From assembly GCA_964630925.1 (NCBI GenBank), contig CAZVZK010000025.1, forward strand, positions 1 through 64,000: a stretch of DNA of 64,000 nt, in the 5' to 3' direction. Shown one piece after another: positions 8,360 to 17,627 of this stretch (position 1 is the stretch's first letter; each line of letters starts with the position of its first letter). The position numbers and the translations under genes are program-made. The DNA comes from RGDT01 sp964630925 (GTDB taxonomy: Bacteria > Planctomycetota > Planctomycetia > Gemmatales > Gemmataceae). The notes beneath the pieces were generated by a model. That model was not told the DNA's origin. It did no database searches and saw only the letters and a list, made by a program, of their open reading frames with translations.

Positions 8360-9874
8360 ATGTCGTTCCTGCTCATGGTCTTCCTGGCCGGCGTCTGCCT
8401 GTTCACGGCCTACCCGGAGCCGTACTGGGGAGGCCCCCCCTGGCTCGCCGCCCTCCTCACCGCGGCCGCCGTCGTCGTGTCCGCCGGCCTCGCGGCGGTC
8501 CTCGCCCGCCGCGTCGGGCGGCCCCTCGACGCCGACCCCACCCTCCTCGACCGCCAGATGGCCGAGTACGAGCGCGGGCGGCACTGGCACACCGTCGCCA
8601 CGCTGGTGCTGTACGCCACGGCGCTGTGGTTCTTCGGCTGGGGCTGGGCGGTCCTCTCGCTGCACGGCGGCAGGGCGGGGCCGGGCGCCGAGATCCTCCT
8701 CATCCTGCCGTACCTGTTGGCGCAGACGGCGTCGTGGGTGTTCTTCTACGACGCCGACCGGGCGGCCCACGCGGCGGCGCACCGGCTGCACGACCTGGCG
8801 TCGTTCGCCCCCGGCGGGGGGCGGCCCGTGCCGCCCTTCGGCGGACGCTGGGCCTACGTCGCCTTCCAGCTCCGCCAGAGGCTGGCCCTCGCCTTCCTCC
8901 CCGTCGTCCTCCTCGTCCTCCAGGCCGAGCTGTTCCGCCTCCTGCCCGAGAGCGTGTCAAGGGGGCCGCTCGCCGTCTGGCCGATGCTCCTCTTCGCGGC
9001 CGTGGTACTGTTCCTCGGCCTGCCGGTGCTGGTGCGCCTGGTTCTCGGGCTGCGTCCCCTGCCCGCCGGGCCCCTGCGCGAACGCCTCCAGGCGGCCGCG
9101 CGGCGGCAGGGCGTCGGGCTGGCCGACATCCTCGTGTGGGACACGCGCGGCGGCACCGCCAACGCCATGATCATCGGCCTCGTGCCGTGGGTGCGCTACG
9201 TCGTCTTCACGGATCGCCTGCTGGAGGACTTCACCGCCGAGGAGATCCAGGCGGTGTTCGGCCACGAGCTGGGGCACGCGCGGCACCAGCACATGCTGTA
9301 CTACCTGTGCTTCCTCGTGATGAGCATGGTGGCGGTGTTCCTGGTCAGCGAGAACTTCATCGTGCCGGGCCTGAAGGCCGTGGGGGAGATGCTCCCCAAG
9401 GGCTGGGGCAGGACGCATTTCCAGGCGGACGGGGCAGCGGCGCTCGTGGTCATGCTCGGCCTGCTGCTGGGGTACATCCTCATCGTCTTCGGGCTGGTTT
9501 CGCGGGGGTGCGAGCGCCAGGCGGACGTGTTCGGGTGCAGGTCGGTGTCGTGCAGCGACCCGGCATGCCAGGGGCACCACGCCGACACGCCGGAGCGGGC
9601 CGACGGCCCGCCCTGCCCCACGGGTGTGGCCGTGTTCATCGCGGCGCTCGACAAGGTGGCGGCGATCAACGGCATCGACCGCGAGAAGCCGGGCTACCTG
9701 CAGTCGTGGCAGCACGGGTCCATCGCCGGGCGGGCGGAGTTCCTGCGCGGCATGCTGACGGGCAGGCCCGCCGAGCCCCAGTTCCAGCGCCGGCTGTGGC
9801 TGTTCAAGTGGGGCCTGGCGGCCTCCCTGGCGCTGGCCCTGGTGTGGCTGCTGGCGGCGTACGGGGTGAAGTGA
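8360..9874 (+). CDS. M48 family membrane metalloprotease
   Basis: A membrane zinc protease related to HtpX/Ste24. The zinc-binding motif HELGH sits about residues 302-306 (FGHELGHARHQH). The third ligand is probably the Glu in the later segment SRGCERQADVFGC. At least six hydrophobic segments surround the site. An unusual Cys-rich insertion (CRSVSCSDPACQGHHAD) follows the third-ligand region and may bind metal. ATG 8360 is preferred over an in-frame ATG at 8321 because the hydrophobic segment then starts at once (MSFLLMVFLAGVCLF); 8321 remains possible. An S24-like peptidase gene follows after 9 bases. Confidence 0.85.
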   Translation: MSFLLMVFLAGVCLFTAYPEPYWGGPPWLAALLTAAAVVVSAGLAAVLARRVGRPLDADPTLLDRQMAEYERGRHWHTVATLVLYATALWFFGWGWAVLSLHGGRAGPGAEILLILPYLLAQTASWVFFYDADRAAHAAAHRLHDLASFAPGGGRPVPPFGGRWAYVAFQLRQRLALAFLPVVLLVLQAELFRLLPESVSRGPLAVWPMLLFAAVVLFLGLPVLVRLVLGLRPLPAGPLRERLQAAARRQGVGLADILVWDTRGGTANAMIIGLVPWVRYVVFTDRLLEDFTAEEIQAVFGHELGHARHQHMLYYLCFLVMSMVAVFLVSENFIVPGLKAVGEMLPKGWGRTHFQADGAAALVVMLGLLLGYILIVFGLVSRGCERQADVFGCRSVSCSDPACQGHHADTPERADGPPCPTGVAVFIAALDKVAAINGIDREKPGYLQSWQHGSIAGRAEFLRGMLTGRPAEPQFQRRLWLFKWGLAASLALALVWLLAAYGVK

Positions 9875-9883
9875 GGGCGCGGC

Positions 9884-10186
9884 ATGGGCTGGGCGGCGCA
9901 GCACATCGCGAGGTTGCGGGCCGGCGAGGCCGTCTCCTTCCGCCCGCGCGGCAATTCCATGTCCGGCAAGATCGAATCCGGCCAGCTCTGCACCGTCGTG
10001 CCCGTCGACCCGGCGTCGCTGGCCGTCGGCGACATCGTCCTGTGCAAGGTCAACGGCCGCGAGTACCTGCACCTCGTCAAGGCCATCCAGGGGCCACGCT
10101 TCCAGATCGGCAACAACCGTGGCCGCATCAACGGCTGGGTGACCGCCTCCGGCATCTATGGCAAGTGCGTCGCGGTCGGCGGGTGA
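9884..10186 (+). CDS. S24/S26-like (LexA/signal-peptidase fold) protein
   Basis: A 100-residue stand-alone peptidase-like domain. The segment RPRGNSMSGKIESG carries a Ser (Ser25) at the position of the catalytic Ser in LexA/UmuD-type peptidases. GDIVLCKVNGREYLHLVKAI carries a candidate general-base Lys (Lys66), a Ser-Lys spacing of 41 against 37 in LexA. No DNA-binding domain and no membrane anchor are present, so it is neither a classical LexA nor a leader peptidase. It is the second gene of a two-gene unit with the M48 protease and converges on the DUF1800 gene with a 9-base gap. Confidence 0.65.
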   Translation: MGWAAQHIARLRAGEAVSFRPRGNSMSGKIESGQLCTVVPVDPASLAVGDIVLCKVNGREYLHLVKAIQGPRFQIGNNRGRINGWVTASGIYGKCVAVGG

Positions 10187-10195
10187 GGCCCTGGG

Positions 10196-11599
10196 TCAGT
10201 CGAGCTGGTACTCCGGCAGCGACAGCACCAGGTGCGTCAACGCCCGCACGCGGCGCTCGGCGGCGTCGTCCGCCGTCCAGAAGGCGGGCACCTTGTCGCC
10301 GTGCGCCTTCTTGGCGAAGGCGAGGAGCCGGCGGCGCGACTCATCCGGCACGTCGCCCTGGAGGAACAGCCGCAATAGGAAATCGACCAGCCCCTCGTCG
10401 GTCTTCTTGCCGTGCCGGCGAGCCAGCGCCGCGGGGTCCAGCCGCGAGCCGAAACGCCCGTCCTCCGTCGAGCAGAACGCCAGCGCCAGGTTCTGCCGGT
10501 ACAGCAGCGTCTGCCCGTTCAGCCACGACGGCCCGCCGTCCCAACCCTTGACCGACGGGGGGGAGAACACGTTCTGCGCCAGCTTCTCCAGCTCCGCCGC
10601 CAGCGCCGTCGTGCCCACCCGGCCCTCCAGGCCTCGCACCGTGCCGAGGGCGAAATCGACGGGCGACTTGACGCGCGTCCGGTACACCAGCTTCGAGTAG
10701 AACAGGTTGCTCGACAGCACACGCTTGACCAGCGCCGCCGTGTCCCACTTCGATGCCCGGAAGCCCTTCGCCAGCGGCCCGAGGAGGGCCGGCGTCGGCT
10801 CGACGGTGTCGCTCACGAGCCAGCGGAACAGCTTCGTGCAGATGAAGTGCGGGCAGGCCGGCTGATCGAGGCAGATGGCGACGATGTCGTCCGGCTTGAA
10901 CCTGCCCTTGCGCCCCATCACCGTCTTCTCGCCGTCATCGTGCTGCGCCGGCGTGAACTTCGCCTTGCCGTCGACGACGGACCAGCCGGTGAAGGCGCGG
11001 GCCGCCTCGCGCACGTCCTTCTCCGTGTACGGCCCGATGCCGAGCGAGAACAGCTCCATCAGCTCGCGGGCGTAGTTCTCGTTGGGGCTGCCCTTCTTGC
11101 TGCCGGCGCCGTCGAGCCAGATGAGCATGGCCGGGTCCGACGACATGGCGCGGAGCAGGGCGGAGAAGTCGCCGAGGGCGTGCTTGTACAGGAGACGGTA
11201 TTGCCCGAGCATGAGGGCGGCGTCCTGCACCTTGGCGTTGCTCGTCGCGAAGTGGTTGTGCCAGAAGAGGGTGAGCTTCTCGCGCAGCGGGTGCGGCGAG
11301 TAGAGCATCCGCGTGAGCCACCACGCGCGCATCTGCCCGGCGTTGTTGGTGCGGGCGATGACCGCCTCGATGGGGGCCATGTCCTTCTCGAAGGCGTCCT
11401 CGCCCTCGCCCGGCGCCAGCAGGCGGGCCAGCGTCTTCTTGGGCCCGTCCTTGACGGCGGCCTCCAATTCGGCGCTCGTGCAGCCGAAGCCGGCGCGTCG
11501 GAGCAGGTGCCCGGCCTTGCGCACGTCCCAGGGGTTGGCCGCGCCCGGCTCGTAGGCGGACCACGCCCAATCGGGGTCGATCTTCTTCGCGTCTTCCAC
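10196..11599 (-). CDS. DUF1800 domain-containing protein
   Basis: A 467-residue protein of the DUF1800 family. Landmarks are HLLRRAGFGCTSAELEAAV near residue 31, LTLFWHNHFATSNAKV, NENYARELMELFSLG, ARAFTGWSV and the C-terminal PSVKGWDGGPSWLNGQTL. The family is typically encoded next to DUF1501; the DUF1501 protein at 6887-8083 is of the matching type. No clear signal peptide is seen at this start. It lies 41 bases downstream of the DUF3352-like gene on the same strand. The molecular activity is unknown. Confidence 0.92.
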   Translation of the reverse strand: MEDAKKIDPDWAWSAYEPGAANPWDVRKAGHLLRRAGFGCTSAELEAAVKDGPKKTLARLLAPGEGEDAFEKDMAPIEAVIARTNNAGQMRAWWLTRMLYSPHPLREKLTLFWHNHFATSNAKVQDAALMLGQYRLLYKHALGDFSALLRAMSSDPAMLIWLDGAGSKKGSPNENYARELMELFSLGIGPYTEKDVREAARAFTGWSVVDGKAKFTPAQHDDGEKTVMGRKGRFKPDDIVAICLDQPACPHFICTKLFRWLVSDTVEPTPALLGPLAKGFRASKWDTAALVKRVLSSNLFYSKLVYRTRVKSPVDFALGTVRGLEGRVGTTALAAELEKLAQNVFSPPSVKGWDGGPSWLNGQTLLYRQNLALAFCSTEDGRFGSRLDPAALARRHGKKTDEGLVDFLLRLFLQGDVPDESRRRLLAFAKKAHGDKVPAFWTADDAAERRVRALTHLVLSLPEYQLD

Positions 11600-11640
11600 G
11601 GTGTCGGTCTCCCAGCGCTCCGCTGCGCGTCGCGGCTACC

Positions 11641-13359
11641 TCACTCGACGTTGACCCAGAAATCGAGTCGCCAATCGTCCTTGAGGATAGACGACTTCGT
11701 CCCCGCCCCGCCCAGCGAGCGCACCAGCGACGTGGCGGCCTTGATCTCGCGGCGGGCGTCGGCGGGGGGGACGGCCCGGTCGAGGACCGCCTGAGCCGCC
11801 AGCGTGTCCTCGTGCGTCTCCAGGTACGCCGCCAGCCCCGCCGGGTAGAACGTGTCGAAAGCCCGCGCCCGCGCCCGCACCTGATACACCTCCGTCTCTT
11901 TCTGGAGCAGCGGCACCAGCGACCGCGCCAGCTCCATCGTCGAGGAGAACACGAACTGATCGCCGATCCGCACCCACGACGGGCTGAAGTTGAAGCGGTA
12001 TCCCGTCGGGTCGAACGGCACCTCATCGCGCTCGCTGAACCGGTAGCCCTGGACCTTCACGCCGCCGGCCTCCTCCTCCTTGCGGACCATCTTGTACTGC
12101 CCGGCCAGGAACAACCCCGACGCCCGGATGGCCGCGTCGATGGCCGCCCCGCCCTTCTCGGCGTCGCGCAGGGAGGCGACGAAGGCGAACGCCGGCAGCA
12201 GGGAGCGCGGCTGCTTCCTGTACGCCGCCTTCGCCTGGTTGACCGCCACGAAGCGGTGCGCCCCCCCCGCCGACTCGAACAGCGTCGAGAGCTTCGACCC
12301 CGTGAAGGCGAGGAACGCCGGGTTCTTATCGGCCGCCTCCAGGTTCTTCGCCTGTTGCTCGTTGAACACCTTCGCCCGCTGCTTCCAGATGTTGGCGAAG
12401 TCGAACCAGAAGCTGAGCGAGTACATCGCCCCCTCCGGCTCCAGCAGGCCCCGGATCGCGCCCCCCTCCAGCGGCACGTGCAGCCACCTGTCGCCGCCCA
12501 TGCCCTCCAGGCCACGCGGCGCACTCAGCGAGACGCGGAAGCCCTTCGCCTCCGGCACGAGGCCGGCGCACACGAACGGCGCCCGCCCCAGCACGCTCAG
12601 GTAGCTGCCGATGACGAGCGTCTGCAGGAAATCATCCCGCGGGTCGGCGTAGGCGCGTTTGCCCTCCGGCGTCGCCTGGATGGGCCGCATGTCCAGCCAC
12701 GCCCGCGCCAGGCTGTTCGCCGGGAGGAGCTTCTCCATCCCGGCCATGTCCGCATGGTCGGCGAGGCTCTTGCCGCCGGCCCCGCGGGCCAGGTCGAGGG
12801 CGGCCTGTACGGCGTCGCGCTTGTTGGCGGCGATCAGCGACGCGCCGGCGCGGGCGATGAACAGCCCGTCGCCGAACGCCCACACCGGCATGCCGTGATA
12901 CCCCGACTTCTTCGCGGTGACCGTCGCCGACTCGATCACCTCGACGAGCTTCGCCGCGAACGCCGCCTGCCTCTTCTCGTCGCGGCCGGTGGCGACGGCG
13001 AGGAACGGCTGGCCGTTGCCCTGCCGCCCGCCCAGCGCGATGCCGTGCCCGGCCACGTCATCGAGCAGCGCCGGCCATTTGGCCCCGAGTGCCTTCTCGA
13101 AGTAGGCCAGCATCTGACGGGCGCGGCGGACGTTGGTGGTGTCGAGCGCCTCCTTGAACGCCTCCATCGCCCACACCCTGGCCCACAGCCTGTGCCCGAG
13201 GGCGTTCTCCGCCAACGCGCGCGGCCTCGGGACGTGGAGCATCACCTGGGCCTTGTCGGGGATGAGGCGCAACGGTGATGGAGCGACGGGGGGTCTGGGG
13301 GGCGTCTCGCCCCCCGGCTCGAGGCGAGCCGCGGCGAGGAGCAGTAGGAGGGGGAGCAT
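11641..13359 (-). CDS. Secreted DUF3352-like protein
   Basis: A 572-residue exported protein. Starting at 13359 gives the leader MLPLLLLLAAARLEPGG; the 14 residues before it look non-native. The sequence alternates RLIPDKAQVMLHVPRPRAL, a GHGIALGGRQ...FLAVATGRDE region and a GVKVQGYRFSERDEVPF region. This is the pattern of planctomycete DUF3352-type proteins, which score residual values over repeated alpha/beta units. No active site is recognisable. It precedes the DUF1800 gene on the same strand and is divergent from the metallophosphoesterase gene with a 72-base gap. Confidence 0.6.
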   Translation of the reverse strand: MLPLLLLLAAARLEPGGETPPRPPVAPSPLRLIPDKAQVMLHVPRPRALAENALGHRLWARVWAMEAFKEALDTTNVRRARQMLAYFEKALGAKWPALLDDVAGHGIALGGRQGNGQPFLAVATGRDEKRQAAFAAKLVEVIESATVTAKKSGYHGMPVWAFGDGLFIARAGASLIAANKRDAVQAALDLARGAGGKSLADHADMAGMEKLLPANSLARAWLDMRPIQATPEGKRAYADPRDDFLQTLVIGSYLSVLGRAPFVCAGLVPEAKGFRVSLSAPRGLEGMGGDRWLHVPLEGGAIRGLLEPEGAMYSLSFWFDFANIWKQRAKVFNEQQAKNLEAADKNPAFLAFTGSKLSTLFESAGGAHRFVAVNQAKAAYRKQPRSLLPAFAFVASLRDAEKGGAAIDAAIRASGLFLAGQYKMVRKEEEAGGVKVQGYRFSERDEVPFDPTGYRFNFSPSWVRIGDQFVFSSTMELARSLVPLLQKETEVYQVRARARAFDTFYPAGLAAYLETHEDTLAAQAVLDRAVPPADARREIKAATSLVRSLGGAGTKSSILKDDWRLDFWVNVE

Positions 13360-13431
13360 CGGCGGCTCTCCATTGGCGGGCACGGGGGTTCGTGATAGCA
13401 TACCCCGCCGCCCCGCCTCCGGGTTTCACGC

Positions 13432-14301
13432 ATGCTGACCATCGCGGTGACCGCCGACCTGCACCTGAACCACGCCAGGGGCCAGGACGCCAACGCCGCC
13501 CTCCTCGCCTTCCTCCAACACAACACGCCCGACGTGCTGGTCATCGCCGGCGACGTGGCGTCATCCGTGTCGTTCGCCGCCGCCCTCGAACGCTTCGCCG
13601 GCCTCCCGTGTCTGAAGGCCGTCACGCCCGGCAACCACGACCTGTGGGTGCCGACGGACCACCCGACGGACTCGCTGCACGCCTACGAGACCGCCCTGCC
13701 GGCGGCCGCGGCCCGGCACGGCTTCCACTGGCTGGACGGCTGGCCGCTCATCCTCCCCGATCACGGCCTGGCCATCGTCGGCAGCGTCAACTGGTACGAC
13801 TACAGTTGGGCCATCGACGGACTGCGGCGGCTGCACCCGGGCGAGGAGCATCGGCTGGCGTCGAAGCGTTTCACGCGCGGGCGGCACAACGACGCCGTCT
13901 TCGTCCGCTGGCCGCTGGACGATGTCACCTTCACCGCGCGGGTGGTGGCCCGGCTGGAGCGCGACCTGACGGAGGCGCTCGCCGCCGTGCCGGCGTGCAT
14001 CGTGGCGACGCACCACCCGCCGCTGACGGGCATGAGCTTCCCCGGCCCGGTGCCGGCGGCCGAGCTGGACCACCTCCTGTGGGATGCGTTCGCCGGCAAC
14101 GTCGCCGTCGAGGCGCTGCTGACCCGGCACGCCGCCCGCATCCCGTTCGCGTTCTGCGGCCACACGCACCGCGAGGCGGAGACGACGGCCGGCGCGATGC
14201 GTGGCATCAACGTCGGCGGCGGCTACGACGAGAAGCGCCTCCTGTGGCTGGAGTGGCCGGCGGGCAAGGTGACGACGCACACGTTCGGGGGGGGCGGGTA
14301 G
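13432..14301 (+). CDS. Calcineurin-like metallophosphoesterase
   Basis: A 289-residue cytosolic phosphoesterase with the five family blocks in order: ADLHLNH (residues 8-14), VIAGDVAS, TPGNHDLW, ATHHPPLTG and FCGHTHREA. These supply the Asp, His and Asn ligands of a two-metal centre. The substrate cannot be deduced; the closest known architectures are small generic phosphodiesterases. No signal peptide is present. A large inverted repeat, probably a terminator, follows immediately at 14296-14399 between this gene and the convergent MCE gene. Confidence 0.88.
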   Translation: MLTIAVTADLHLNHARGQDANAALLAFLQHNTPDVLVIAGDVASSVSFAAALERFAGLPCLKAVTPGNHDLWVPTDHPTDSLHAYETALPAAAARHGFHWLDGWPLILPDHGLAIVGSVNWYDYSWAIDGLRRLHPGEEHRLASKRFTRGRHNDAVFVRWPLDDVTFTARVVARLERDLTEALAAVPACIVATHHPPLTGMSFPGPVPAAELDHLLWDAFAGNVAVEALLTRHAARIPFAFCGHTHREAETTAGAMRGINVGGGYDEKRLLWLEWPAGKVTTHTFGGGG

Positions 14302-14399
14302 GTCGGGTTGAGCGAGGCGCCAGCCGAGCGAAGCCCGACGTGTGGGCGTGGGGCGCTCCGTCGGGCTTCGGCCCTGGCGGGCCTCAACCCGACCTACCC
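14296..14399. repeat. Long imperfect inverted repeat between convergent genes
   Basis: The left arm 14296-14340 and right arm 14359-14399 pair over their outer 17 bases without mismatch and again over the inner GAAGCCCGACG, with a variable middle. The GTCGGGTTGAGC...GCCCGAC type palindrome is widespread as an intergenic repeat in many bacteria. It lies exactly between two convergent genes and overlaps the stop region of the first, so it probably also ends transcription in both directions. Confidence 0.7.
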
Positions 14400-14419
14400 G
14401 AACCGATCCGTCGCCGGCG

Positions 14420-16006
14420 TCACCGCCCCGGCGGGATCAGCGGCGGCGTCGGCGGCCCCTTCAGGCCCGTCCCGCCGCTCCGCTCCGGCGCAACCGCGCC
14501 GCGGATGCCCAGGATCTCCGGGTGCCGCGCGATCTTGTCCACGAACACCTCGGCGTCTTTCAGGATACGCTCGACGTACGGCACCAGCTTCGTCACCGCG
14601 ATCAGCGCCCGGTCGATGTTGTTGTAGATCGACGGGTCCGTCAGCAGCTTGCGCAGCGTGCCGTCGCTCTTGTCGATGGCCCTCATCAGCGACTGCACGT
14701 CGCCCAGGATGAGGTTCAGCTTCGCCAGCGCCTCGTCGGCGTTGCGCGTGATCACCTCCGAGCGGTCACCGAGGGGCTTCGTCAGCCGGCCAACGTCCTT
14801 GAGCGACTCGTCCACCTTCTTCAGCGTCTCGTTGAGCTGCCGCACGGTGATCCTCGCCTGCTGCATCACGTCGTCGAGGTTCTTCGTGATCGATGGCAGC
14901 GGCTCGCTCGCCGACGAGATGTTCGTCAGCGCCGCGTTGAACTTGCGGATGTTGTCGTCGCTCAGCAGTTTCTGCGCCTGCTCCAGGCTCTTCGAGAGCC
15001 GTTCGACGGCCAGCTTGACTTCGTCCTTGTTCTCCAGAACGACGCGGTCGAGGTTCTCCGCCAGACGCTGCGCCTGCCTGGCCGCCGTGCCGATGTCGTC
15101 GAGGTTCCGCTGAACCACGGGGACGAGCTTCTGGATGTCGGCGGTCACCTTGCGCACGTCGCGTGCCAGCTCGCGGAATTCGTCCAGCGCCGACTCCACG
15201 GTGGGGAACAGCTCGCGGGCCGACTTCACCGCGTCCAGCACCGCGGCGTTCGTCTTCAGCAGCTCAGGCAGGGCCGACCGCGCGTCACGCGCCAGCTGGC
15301 GGTACTCATCGACGGCCCGCGTGAGGTCCGGGGCCGCCTCGCGGTACGCCCGCGCCAGGTCGCGCACCTCGGCGAGCGTCTTCTGCGCGTCCGGCACCGT
15401 GGCGCGGGCCGCCTTCGCCAGCTCGCGGTACTCCTTGAGCGTGTCCTCCACCAGGGGGATCGTGCGCTCCGCCCGCGCCACGAACCGCTCCAACCGCTGG
15501 ATCGACTTGCGGATGTCGGCGAGGGTCTCCTGGGTGCTCGGCAGCACGTCGCCGGCCCCGCGCAGCAGCGTGTTCACCGTGGCCGCCCGCACGCCGACCA
15601 GCTCGGCGCCCGGCTCGAACGCCTCGCGGTCCACGGGCTCCCCTCCCTCGGGCAGCTTGGGCACGAAGTCGATGCTGGCGTCGCTGCCGAGGAGCCCGAC
15701 GACCAGCGTCGCCTGCTCGGAGCGGCGCAGCCGGTAGTTGGCGTCGATGAGGAGGGTGACGCGGACGATGCCGCGCTCGTCGTCGAGGGTGATGTCGCGC
15801 ACCTCGCCGATGCGCACGCCGGAGCGGCGAACGGGGGCGCCGGTGGCCAGGCCCGGGGCGTCGGTGAAGCGCACGGTGTAGCGCACGGTGCGTTTGAACA
15901 GGGTCGGCAGGCTGCCGAACATGACGATCATCACCCCGAGCAGGACGAGGGCGAGGATGACGAACGCCCCGAGGCGCAAACGCAGGCCGCGTCCGGTGTC
16001 GCTCAC
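14420..16006 (-). CDS. MlaD-type MCE domain protein with long coiled coil
   Basis: A 528-residue inner-membrane-anchored MCE protein, the substrate-binding part of a lipid (phospholipid) transporter. One membrane segment (FVILALVLLGVMIVMFG) is followed by a single MCE domain (YTVRFTDAPGLATGAPVRRSGVRIGEV). About 350 residues of amphipathic heptad-like helix come next and suggest a long needle as in PqiB, far longer than E. coli MlaD (183 residues). A GTG start at 16006 overlaps the stop of the ABC ATPase by 3 bases (GTGA), so translation is coupled. The C-terminus is proline-rich. The upstream in-frame reading to 16189 lies inside the ATPase gene and is rejected. Confidence 0.85.
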   Translation of the reverse strand: MSDTGRGLRLRLGAFVILALVLLGVMIVMFGSLPTLFKRTVRYTVRFTDAPGLATGAPVRRSGVRIGEVRDITLDDERGIVRVTLLIDANYRLRRSEQATLVVGLLGSDASIDFVPKLPEGGEPVDREAFEPGAELVGVRAATVNTLLRGAGDVLPSTQETLADIRKSIQRLERFVARAERTIPLVEDTLKEYRELAKAARATVPDAQKTLAEVRDLARAYREAAPDLTRAVDEYRQLARDARSALPELLKTNAAVLDAVKSARELFPTVESALDEFRELARDVRKVTADIQKLVPVVQRNLDDIGTAARQAQRLAENLDRVVLENKDEVKLAVERLSKSLEQAQKLLSDDNIRKFNAALTNISSASEPLPSITKNLDDVMQQARITVRQLNETLKKVDESLKDVGRLTKPLGDRSEVITRNADEALAKLNLILGDVQSLMRAIDKSDGTLRKLLTDPSIYNNIDRALIAVTKLVPYVERILKDAEVFVDKIARHPEILGIRGAVAPERSGGTGLKGPPTPPLIPPGR

Positions 16007-16812
16007 GGTGTGGCTCCTTCCTGCCGGGCCAGCACCTCCAGGCGGTCGCCGGCGCTGCCCTCGATGAACTGCTTCACCCGCGCGTCCTGGCTCGACGCCA
16101 GCCCGTCGGGGGGCCCGTCGTACAGCATCTGATGCTCGCCCTGCGCCAGCCGCGCCAGCGGGTAGAGCATGACGACCCGGTCGGCGCACTTGTGGACGGT
16201 GCGCATCTCATGCGTGACGATGACGCTCGTGATCGGGCGGCGTTTCCGCGTCTGCAAGACCAGCTCGTTGATGACGTCCGTCATGATGGGGTCGAGGCCG
16301 GTGGTCGGCTCGTCGTAGAGCATGACCTCCGGGTCGAGGGCCAGCGCCCGCGCCAGGCCGACACGCTTCTTCTGCCCGCCCGACAGCTCCGCCGGCATCT
16401 TCTCCGCCGCCGACGACGGCAGCCCCACCTCCAGGAGCCGCTGACGCACGATCTCGCGGATCTCCGGCTCGGGCCGCCCCTGCCCCCTCGGCCCGAAGGC
16501 GACGTTCTCCTCCACGGTCAGGCTGTCGAACAGCGCCGCCCCCTGGAACAGGAAGCCCATGCGCAGCCGCTGGCGCATCAGCTCCTGCTCGGACAATTCG
16601 GCGATGTCCTTGCCGTCGAACAGGACGCGGCCCACGGTGGGGCGTAGGAGCCCGACGATGAGCTTCAGGAGGACGGTCTTGCCGCAGCCGGACTCGCCGA
16701 TGACGCAGAGGGTCTGGCCGCGCTGGATGTCGAGGTCGATGGCGTGCAGGACCGGGTGCGCCCCGAAGCGCATGGTGGCCTGTTGCAGGGAGATGAGAGG
16801 CGGGGTGTCCAT
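16003..16812 (-). CDS. MlaF-type ABC transporter ATP-binding protein
   Basis: A 269-residue ATPase of the MCE-associated ABC family. Walker A is GESGCGKT at residues 39-46, the signature motif is LSGGQKKR, Walker B is VMLYDEPTTGLDP, and VIVTHEM contains the switch His. It powers the MlaE permease on the cytoplasmic side. The true start is ATG at 16812, overlapping the permease stop by one base (TGATG); the longer reading to 17661 is a shadow in the permease gene. A C-terminal extension after the H-loop (ARVKQFIEGSAGDRLEVL) is typical of MlaF. Confidence 0.93.
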   Translation of the reverse strand: MDTPPLISLQQATMRFGAHPVLHAIDLDIQRGQTLCVIGESGCGKTVLLKLIVGLLRPTVGRVLFDGKDIAELSEQELMRQRLRMGFLFQGAALFDSLTVEENVAFGPRGQGRPEPEIREIVRQRLLEVGLPSSAAEKMPAELSGGQKKRVGLARALALDPEVMLYDEPTTGLDPIMTDVINELVLQTRKRRPITSVIVTHEMRTVHKCADRVVMLYPLARLAQGEHQMLYDGPPDGLASSQDARVKQFIEGSAGDRLEVLARQEGATP

Positions 16813-17627
16813 CAGATCACCGAACGCCCCTGGGGCCACAGCACCCGCTGGAGGTTGTTGAGGAACATGCCGAGGAAGAAGTCGAGGGCCAGGATGGCGA
16901 TGAACGACGCGACGAAGGCCCGGGTGGCGGCGCGTCCCACGCCCTCGGCGCCGGGGTCGCCCTTCAGGCCGCGGTGGCAGCTGATGACGGCGATGGCCAT
17001 GCCGAAAAAGGTGGGCTTGATGAGGCCGGCGATGAGGTCCCACATCCTGATCTGGCCCTGGGTGTTCTGCCAGTAGAAGTGGGCGTCGATGTTGTACACC
17101 CAGATGCTGATGAACGCCCCGCCGAGGACGCCCATGAAGTTGGCCAGGATGGTCAGGAGCGGGATGAGGAGGACGCAGGCGATCAGCCGGGGCGAGACGA
17201 GGTGCTGGATGGGGTCGGCACCCAGGCAGGCGAGGGCGTCCACCTGATCGGTGACGCGCATGGTGGCCAGCTCGGCGGCCATGGCGCTGCCGACGCGCCC
17301 GGCCAGCATGACGCCGGCCAGCACGGGGCCCAGCTCCTTGACCACCGAGATGTTGATGATGGAGCCGAGGCGGGTGGCGAGGCCGATGGAGGCGAACTGG
17401 TCGTAGGCCTGGACGGCCAGGACCATGCCGATGAACGCCCCCGTCACAAGGATGACGGGGATGCTGCCGACGCCGACGGAGGAGAGGATGGGGAGGAGGG
17501 AGGAGCCGGCCCTGCCGACGGTGCCGCGGAGGGCGGCGAGGGTGAACAGGGTCATCTCGCCGGCGTGGTCGAGCACGTCGGTGAGGTAGCCGAGCAATCC
17601 TTCGCGTTCTTCGGCCATGCTGCGCAT
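16812..17627 (-). CDS. MlaE-type ABC transporter permease
   Basis: A 271-residue integral membrane permease. The MlaE signature runs through GAFIGMVLAVQAYDQF, VVKELGPVLAGVMLAGRVGSA and DALACLGADPIQHLVSPRL. About five membrane helices are seen, with a final LDFFLGMFLNNLQ segment. The start is probably ATG 17627 (17618 is an alternative); neither has a strong ribosome binding site, and upstream in-frame residues are unlike the family. It is first in the permease-ATPase-MCE operon, whose genes overlap by 1-3 bases. Confidence 0.9.
   Translation of the reverse strand: MRSMAEEREGLLGYLTDVLDHAGEMTLFTLAALRGTVGRAGSSLLPILSSVGVGSIPVILVTGAFIGMVLAVQAYDQFASIGLATRLGSIINISVVKELGPVLAGVMLAGRVGSAMAAELATMRVTDQVDALACLGADPIQHLVSPRLIACVLLIPLLTILANFMGVLGGAFISIWVYNIDAHFYWQNTQGQIRMWDLIAGLIKPTFFGMAIAVISCHRGLKGDPGAEGVGRAATRAFVASFIAILALDFFLGMFLNNLQRVLWPQGRSVI

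Noticed and set aside
14420..16189. Long minus-strand frame extending the MCE gene upstream of 16006
   Set aside because: The first 61 codons are Arg/Ala-rich and lie inside the ABC ATPase gene; GTG 16006 matches the family start.
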